5,306 nt of DNA, from contig DSCZ01000487.1 in assembly GCA_011048855.1 (NCBI GenBank), positions 1 to 5,306 on the forward strand, in the 5' to 3' direction. A program made the translations under genes and the position numbers. Shown one piece after another: positions 1-3,583 of the stretch. Position 1 is the stretch's first letter. Each line of letters opens with the position of its first letter. The notes beneath the pieces were generated by a model. It was given only the letters and a program-made list of their open reading frames with translations. It was not told the DNA's origin and did no database searches. The stretch is from Desulfobacteraceae bacterium (lineage in GTDB: Bacteria > Desulfobacterota > DSM-4660 > Desulfatiglandales > Desulfatiglandaceae).

Positions 1-173
1 GTTCAAGATCAAGGAAACCGGGGACCCAAAGCGAAGCGATTGGGGACTGAGCAGCCGAAGCGGTGCAAAGAAATCAAGGGCTTGCGCGGAGACGTACTGG
101 AGTACGTCGCACAAACAAGGCCGCCGATTGACGAAGAGATTGGGCAAAGGGACCATTTCCGGATGGAAACTAG
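1..173 (+). mobile_element. MITE-like repeat, copy A (left part outside window)
   Basis: This stretch matches 3104-3276 without gaps, with 163 of 173 bases identical by hand count. The window starts inside the element, so its left terminal repeat is not visible here. The right terminus (CATTTCCGGATGGAAACTAG, 154-173) is the same as in copy B. Internal structure is shared with B: a hairpin with arms GACGTAC/GTACGTC (91-97 and 102-108, loop TGGA) and a smaller one around GCAGCCGAAGCGGTGC (51-66). Most differences from B cluster at 115-151, just after the large hairpin. It encodes no convincing protein. It ends against the 3' end of a minus-strand coding remnant and supplies that remnant's stop codon. 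That the element is mobile is inferred from copy number and terminal repeats. Confidence 0.8.
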
Positions 174-343
174 TTCAGGTGGAACGCTCCTTGAAACGTC
201 TTCATGCGATGATCCATGAACATTTCATAAAGGATCTGCTCGATCTTGGTATCGACGTCATAGAAGGCCAGAAGGTCTGGATAGGCAGGAGCCCCTTCCT
301 TGCGCGGGATAATTCCATAGGAGATTTCCAGGGATTGTACCTG
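170..343 (-). pseudogene. 3' remnant of an unidentified protein gene
   Basis: This minus-strand frame is open for 57 codons and ends at a TAG supplied by the edge of repeat copy A. The translation looks protein-like: it starts near QVQSLEISYG, continues through IIPRKEGAPAYPDLLAFYDV, and ends in a charged, probably helical stretch (DTKIEQILYEMFMDHRMKTF). The other two frames on this strand carry stops or low-quality peptides. There is no start codon at its head. Two adjacent in-frame TGA codons (344-349) close the frame on the 5' side, and the same frame continues beyond them as VELVGSPEGF. I read this as the decayed C-terminal end of a longer gene whose 5' part is lost and whose 3' end was replaced or closed by the repeat. 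I do not recognise the family. A chance open frame is possible at this length. Confidence 0.4.
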
Positions 344-375
344 TCATCAGAAGCCTTCCGGTGAACCGACAAGTT

Positions 376-588
376 CTACCTTTCCCTTCCTTCCCGAATA
401 TTATCCACTATTTCTTGGGTAGTAGTAATTTTTGCATTAATAGAAGGCACATCCAAGGAGGAAGAAGGGACTTTGTGCGGAACCAATGCGAAAGTCCTGC
501 CGTCTTTCCTTCGGTTTAGAACTTTTCCTGAGTTTTTCGCTTGGTCAAGAATCATGGCCGGTTTTTGCCGTGTTTTAAAATATGTCAT
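376..588 (-). CDS. Putative orphan Phd/YefM-type antitoxin
   Basis: The 70-residue product has the plan of small Phd/YefM-like antitoxins. An N-terminal stretch (FKTRQKPAMILDQAKNSGK, about residues 4-22) fits the helix and turn of the DNA-binding fold. It is followed by a basic beta hairpin ending in ALVPHK (about 34-39), which resembles the 'GkpvarLvP' segment of the family. The tail (PSINAKITTTQEIVDNIREG, 49-68) has the 'TT.EIV..IREGRER' ending common in a deltaproteobacterial subgroup. Family members bind and neutralise a toxin, often PIN or RelE type, and repress their own operon. Here no toxin gene follows: downstream there is only the remnant at 170-343 and then the repeat. The start at 588 matches the family's usual first residues but has no Shine-Dalgarno, which fits the promoter placed right at the ATG. 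The family call comes from pattern memory, so a generic small DNA-binding protein remains possible. Confidence 0.65.
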   Translation of the reverse strand: MTYFKTRQKPAMILDQAKNSGKVLNRRKDGRTFALVPHKVPSSSLDVPSINAKITTTQEIVDNIREGRER

Positions 589-592
589 TTTG

Positions 593-626
593 ACAATTGT
601 ACAATGAAGGAATAGCTTGTCAAGCT
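593..626. promoter_or_regulatory. Candidate operator palindromes
   Basis: Three perfect inverted repeats lie in 34 bases: ACAATTGT (593-600), overlapping ATTGTACAAT (596-605), and AGCTTG-T-CAAGCT (614-626). They overlap the -10 and -35 boxes of the promoter for the antitoxin-like gene. Phd/YefM proteins commonly bind short palindromes in their own promoter. That this is the site used here is inference from position and symmetry. Confidence 0.45.
596..623 (-). promoter_or_regulatory. Sigma70-like promoter of the antitoxin gene
   Basis: On the minus strand there is TTGACA (623-618), a 16-base spacer, and TACAAT (601-596), which is 6/6 and 5/6 to the sigma70 consensus. The expected start point is near 588-590, at or within two bases of the ATG at 588, so the transcript should have little or no leader. 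Both boxes sit in palindromes: AGCTTG-T-CAAGCT (614-626) covers the -35, and ATTGTACAAT (596-605) covers the -10. This is the arrangement expected for autorepression by an antitoxin. Confidence 0.6.
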
Positions 627-636
627 AAACGAGGTG

Positions 637-707
637 GTTTTCATCCGGAAATGGTCCTTTTGCGCAATCTCTAAGCAATTCGCACCGCTTCGGGTGCTTA
701 GTCCCCA
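637..707 (-). mobile_element. MITE-like repeat, copy C (inverted, internally deleted)
   Basis: Read on the minus strand, the first 30 bases match copy A 41-70 (26 of 30) and the last 35 match copy A 136-170 (32 of 35). In between, 65 bases of A, including the whole large hairpin, are replaced by six bases (TGCTTA). The small hairpin is kept as GCACCCGAAGCGGTGC. Similarity stops right after GGATGAAAAC, before the CTAG seen in A and B, which helps place the true end of the element. It lies 72 bases beyond the stop of the radical SAM gene, in opposite orientation to copies A and B. Confidence 0.75.
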
Positions 708-779
708 CGCCGGTTATCGTCCTTCTGGCTGATCGAGCAGTGAATTTGGGGCAAATGCAGGATGGGCGAGGACTGGCCT

Positions 780-2888
780 TTAGAAGTGACCTTTTCTTGT
801 TCCAGCCAGAGATGAAATATATTCCCCTTTCTTGTGCCGGTTATTGTATCGAAAAATCGTATCCACCAGACCCATGTGAAGTTTCCCATAAACCTTAGCG
901 TATCGCCTGCTAATCCAGCGATAATAGTTTTCCATGCTTTTCATGTTCTGAGTGAATGCAATACCAATCAGTTGATCGATCAATTTGTCCGGATCATCGC
1001 CGAAAAAATCTATTGCATCGGGAGGTGGCCCCCCGCGTAGGGGCAGATATTTCTGCACGAATACATAGGCGCCGGGGAGTGAACGTAAGAAAAAAAACCG
1101 GTCCACATCTTCATCGAGCGTCGTATCATATCCATACATGCAGACGAACTCCACATTGTCACGTGGTTTGAAATTGAACAATCGGTATTTTTCGGCAACC
1201 AGATCGAGATCCCGGTTATGGTTCAGGCTGAAGTGGTAATTCTTTCTGGTGAAGCGCGTATTGGAACAGTGGATCCGGCGTAGCAGCGCTGCCCGCTCCC
1301 GGTTGACCAGCCTCAGATCGAGGGTCTGGGTAAAATTCACCATAATGCCTCGCTCCGCCATTTCCAGCAGGAGCCGATCCGCATTCGGGTGGGACAGGAT
1401 GTTGTCATCCAGCAAGATGAGTTTTCTTCGACGGCCGCCCTCCAGAAGCGCTTCCAGGTCACAGACCTGCCGGGGAGTTCCCTCTTTCCGGGGGACTACG
1501 CAGAAGGGGCAGGAAAAAGAGCAGCCTCGGGTGATAAAACCAATGGCTCGATCCCCCAATTCCGGATAAAGTGCGTAGTCCGGGGCCAGGGCCTCCACGG
1601 CATCGGGAAGGCTGGATGTGATGTCCTCCCCCGTGCCTCCAATGGTCAGCTTGCTGCCATAGTACTGTTTCAACGCCCGATTCCGCCTTTCCGACCGGGG
1701 CGAATAAAACAACGTGGATGCGTATACAATGTTCGAATCTTCCAGGAAGCAGTCTCCTTTTCCCAGCCAAACCTTATGCCTACGGCCTCGATAGTGTGTT
1801 GAGAGCTTCATCAGGGCTAGGTTGGGCAACCTGCCGTCCACATCGATCAGAAGGACGGTGTCCTTCGTCAGGCGGACAGGCCTTGAGCCTGGTTGCGCAT
1901 TTTCTTCCTTCGGAAGGGGGAGCCTCTTTTTCCAAAAGGAGGTTGGAAGGGAATTTACGGATGCGGCGTCGGCCGAAACGATAAACTGTATTTGGGGGAA
2001 CAGAGCGTCCAGCAACGTCAGATAGTCTTTGAAACGTCCGCTGCCACAGTAGATTTCGGGCCGGTCCAGCAGGGCCACACCCGGCATATCAAGCGGAGTG
2101 GCGCTTTTCGAAAAAGCATCCATCATATGGCGCGCCATATCCAGAATGGGGAGGGCCGCACGCTGTTGCCAGGGGCACAACCTGTCCCAGGCATCATCGG
2201 GATCTATTGCCATATCCAACCATGGATCCGTCCTGATGCCCAGCCAGTGCGACAAATGGGTGCAGAGGGTTTGAAGCACTTGCTTTGAAGGCGTCCGACC
2301 CCATCGAATGCCCTTGTAGCGGAGCCGTGCGATAAAATCGGCCGGATGGGTCAGCGAAGCGCCCGGAATCAAGAGCGAGTGAAAACGGGCGCGGCGAAAG
2401 AGCGGGTCGGTGAATTGGAAATCTTCTCCCCTTGGACCCGGCCGGTATCCCCGACCGTAGGCGAGGAGAAAATGGGCGGAGAACCGTTTGCCTATATTCA
2501 GCTTTCTTGTGGGGACATGGGAAGGGATAAGGAAAAGGTCCCTCTTCCGCAGCGCCGTGACATGTCCCCCGGCATCCATTTGGACCCCGCTCCCCAGCAC
2601 CGGTTTACTCCGTGCCTGCATGTCGTGAGGATAGTGGCGGGCAAGCACATGGGCTACCCTGAGGGGACGACGTCGGTCCCTCGCCATCTTTGCCGACACG
2701 GGGACAGCATTGAGATATTTCTCCCCTCCCAGCGCGAGGGTTATCAGCACCAACACTTCCTTGGCTGCCTTGTCGTTTCCCAGGGGCGTCCACTTGGGAA
2801 TGGTCCGGTTGTTTTGCCTTTTTCTAAAGCGAAAAACTCCATCTCCGTTATGTTTACTGTTTTCAAAAATCAGTTCGAGGAGATACAT
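780..2888 (-). CDS. Pseudo-ABC-ATPase / B12-like / radical SAM fusion protein
   Basis: Residues count from the ATG at 2888 (702 aa). The C-terminal half is a radical SAM enzyme: C456-x3-C460-x2-C463 (GCSFSCPFCVVPRKEG) should hold the 4Fe-4S cluster that cleaves S-adenosylmethionine, with LLDDNIL (492-498) as a following core strand. Before it, about 343-441, lies a Rossmann-like domain of the B12-binding kind (VLLIDVDGRLPNLALMKLS) without the DxHxxG cobalamin motif. Residues 1-310 follow an ABC/AAA15 ATPase head: strand MYLLELIFENS, WTPLGNDKAAKE at the P-loop place, FLLAYGRGYRP (140-150), LCPWQQR at the signature, GVALLDR at Walker B, and QFIVSAD at the H-loop. Nearly all catalytic residues there are changed, so it probably does not hydrolyse ATP. 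Substrate and pathway are unknown. I chose the 2888 start because the ATPase fold begins there. The frame extends to an ATG at 2993, adding 35 residues with a hydrophobic segment. Neither start has a clear Shine-Dalgarno. The stop is TAA, and no terminator is obvious. Confidence 0.9.
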   Translation of the reverse strand: MYLLELIFENSKHNGDGVFRFRKRQNNRTIPKWTPLGNDKAAKEVLVLITLALGGEKYLNAVPVSAKMARDRRRPLRVAHVLARHYPHDMQARSKPVLGSGVQMDAGGHVTALRKRDLFLIPSHVPTRKLNIGKRFSAHFLLAYGRGYRPGPRGEDFQFTDPLFRRARFHSLLIPGASLTHPADFIARLRYKGIRWGRTPSKQVLQTLCTHLSHWLGIRTDPWLDMAIDPDDAWDRLCPWQQRAALPILDMARHMMDAFSKSATPLDMPGVALLDRPEIYCGSGRFKDYLTLLDALFPQIQFIVSADAASVNSLPTSFWKKRLPLPKEENAQPGSRPVRLTKDTVLLIDVDGRLPNLALMKLSTHYRGRRHKVWLGKGDCFLEDSNIVYASTLFYSPRSERRNRALKQYYGSKLTIGGTGEDITSSLPDAVEALAPDYALYPELGDRAIGFITRGCSFSCPFCVVPRKEGTPRQVCDLEALLEGGRRRKLILLDDNILSHPNADRLLLEMAERGIMVNFTQTLDLRLVNRERAALLRRIHCSNTRFTRKNYHFSLNHNRDLDLVAEKYRLFNFKPRDNVEFVCMYGYDTTLDEDVDRFFFLRSLPGAYVFVQKYLPLRGGPPPDAIDFFGDDPDKLIDQLIGIAFTQNMKSMENYYRWISRRYAKVYGKLHMGLVDTIFRYNNRHKKGEYISSLAGTRKGHF

Positions 2889-3035
2889 GGCCCGAAGATA
2901 CAGAGAAATCTCGTTTTTTTGCAAGACCAAAATGAGAACACGAATCAAGGAAAAGATCAATCCCCCATCGAGACAAAAGCAAGGCGAAGGCATATCAAGT
3001 CACGCAGGTACTTTGGCGATTGAAAAATTGGAGGT

Positions 3036-3058
3036 TAGCTAGTGCCCATCCGGAAATG
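3036..3058 (+). repeat. Left terminal inverted repeat of copy B
   Basis: The sequence begins TAGCTAGTGCCCATCC and ends GGAAATG. Its reverse complement recurs at 3257-3279 with two differences (GC here, TT in the partner). The partner ends in CTAGCTA at the right border of the element. Confidence 0.8.
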
Positions 3059-3183
3059 CCGGATGAGCACAGTGAAGTTTCCAGATCGGAAATGAGGGAT
3101 TTTGTCCAAGATCAAGGAAACCGGGGACCCAAAGCGAAGCGATTGGGGACTGAGCAGCCGAAGCGGTGCAAAGAAAACAAGGG

Positions 3184-3218
3184 CTTGCGCGGAGACGTAC
3201 TGGAGTACGTCGCACAAG
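3184..3218 (+). other. Long hairpin inside repeat copy B
   Basis: GACGTAC (3194-3200) pairs perfectly with GTACGTC (3205-3211) around the tetraloop TGGA. The stem continues after a three-base bulge (GGA) with GC/GC, one C-A mismatch and CTTG/CAAG. The same hairpin is in copy A (81-113) with a slightly worse outer arm and is missing from copy C. It has no T-run, so it is not a standard intrinsic terminator. Confidence 0.65.
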
Positions 3219-3256
3219 AAAGCCCGCAGTTTGACGCAGAGATTGGGCAAAAGCAC

Positions 3257-3279
3257 CATTTCCGGATGGAAACTAGCTA
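3257..3279 (-). repeat. Right terminal inverted repeat of copy B
   Basis: This is the partner of 3036-3058. The core CATTTCCGGATG is kept in all three copies (154-165 in A; inverted in C at 643-654). The outer CTAG is present in A and B but absent in C. Confidence 0.8.
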
Positions 3280-3419
3280 TGGCCACAAAAAATGGTTTGT
3301 TCATAAATACTGTCGGCCTCCTGTTCGATGAGGACTGTCACCGTTACTTTCATCTTGTGAACATCAAGGCCTGCACATCTTTTGACGTTTGGCTCAATCA
3401 TGGGGTATAATCTTTCCAT
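3273..3419 (-). pseudogene. IS110-family transposase, N-terminal fragment
   Basis: From the ATG at 3419 the frame reads MERLYPMIEPNVKRCAGLDV and continues HKMKVTVTVLIEQEADSIYEQT. 'CAGLDVHK..VTVTVL' is the start of the DEDD (RuvC-like) catalytic domain of IS110/IS1111 transposases, and the D of GLDVHK is the first acidic catalytic residue. Family members are about 300-450 residues; only about 42 recognisable ones remain. Homology fades near 3294, and the frame stops at a TAG (3273-3275) inside the right end of repeat copy B, so the other acidic residues and the whole C-terminal domain are gone. The 3419 start has GGAG (3427-3424) four bases upstream; an alternative ATG is at 3401. The rest of the transposase is not on the far side of copy B, so this is more than a simple insertion into an intact IS. 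Confidence 0.85.
3382..3411 (+). promoter_or_regulatory. Sigma70-like promoter reading toward the kinase
   Basis: TTGACG (3382-3387), an 18-base spacer, and a perfect TATAAT (3406-3411) lie on the plus strand. The predicted start is near 3418, giving a leader of about 165 bases before the kinase ATG at 3584. The boxes lie inside the 5' coding end of the opposite-strand IS110 transposase fragment, so the kinase may be transcribed from sequence supplied by the IS relic. Confidence 0.5.
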
Positions 3420-3583
3420 TTTACTCCATAGCAATAAGTTTGCTCGACCCATTTTCATCTTCGGGGTGACCGGAAGCGGCAATCTGCTCATGTGCGCTGG
3501 GGTTTATTGTTTAGTCGAGCTGAGGTCGAGTATTTTGTTGGTATTAGTGATTTCAATGGGATGTAGACATAGGGGTGGCAGTC
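3420..3583. other. Kinase leader / possible IS110 upstream non-coding relic
   Basis: This stretch has no gene. On the minus strand it is the region upstream of the transposase start, where IS110-group elements carry their non-coding left end with the bridge RNA. On the plus strand it is the leader of the kinase gene. A separated inverted repeat, CTCGACC (3443-3449) and GGTCGAG (3524-3530), is the only structure I see. The kinase Shine-Dalgarno AGGGGTGG (3571-3578) marks the right end. Where IS-derived sequence stops cannot be told from one copy. Confidence 0.35.

Larger units (their letters stand above)
3036..3279 (+). mobile_element. MITE-like repeat, copy B (complete, 244 bp)
   Basis: This is the only full copy in the window. 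Its ends form terminal inverted repeats: 3036-3058 pairs with 3257-3279 at 21 of 23 positions, the two mismatches lying together after TAGCTAGT. The left end also folds on itself: GTGCCCATCCGG / CCGGATGAGCAC (3042-3053 and 3059-3070, one mismatch, loop AAATG). Inside are a long hairpin (3184-3218, arms CTTG-GC-GACGTAC, loop TGGA) and a small one around 3154-3169. The outermost TAGCTA occurs at both ends and could be a 6-bp target duplication or part of the inverted repeat; being a palindrome, it does not show which. Several frames stay open across the element, but none looks like a real protein. It separates the 5' end of the radical SAM gene from the IS110 fragment. Mobilisation by a transposase encoded elsewhere is inference. 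Confidence 0.8.

Noticed and set aside
1..173. CRISPR-like repeat array
   Set aside because: Only three copies exist. They are long, in mixed orientation, not evenly spaced, and separated by genes. They form a dispersed repeat, not an array.
344..349. Tandem TGA codons as selenocysteine sites
   Set aside because: Deltaproteobacteria do use selenocysteine, but two adjacent sites in a decayed frame with no selenoprotein similarity are better read as stops.
128..364. Plus-strand open frame of 78 codons starting inside repeat copy A
   Set aside because: It begins within the repeat and runs antisense to the more protein-like remnant at 170-343. It has no Shine-Dalgarno or recognisable domain.
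2346..3023. Long plus-strand open frame of 225 codons opposite the N-terminal half of the radical SAM fusion gene
   Set aside because: It is rich in R, Q, G and P without domain-like patterns, and the minus-strand frame carries recognisable family motifs. I treat it as an antisense shadow.
3042..3070. Strong hairpin at the left end of copy B as a terminator
   Set aside because: It lacks a T-run on either side, and its sequence is explained by the terminal repeat of the element.
3020..3331. Open frames running through repeat copy B on both strands (about 90-100 codons each)
   Set aside because: Three different frames stay open over the same non-coding repeat, and copy C has the matching part deleted. 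The peptides show no protein family features.
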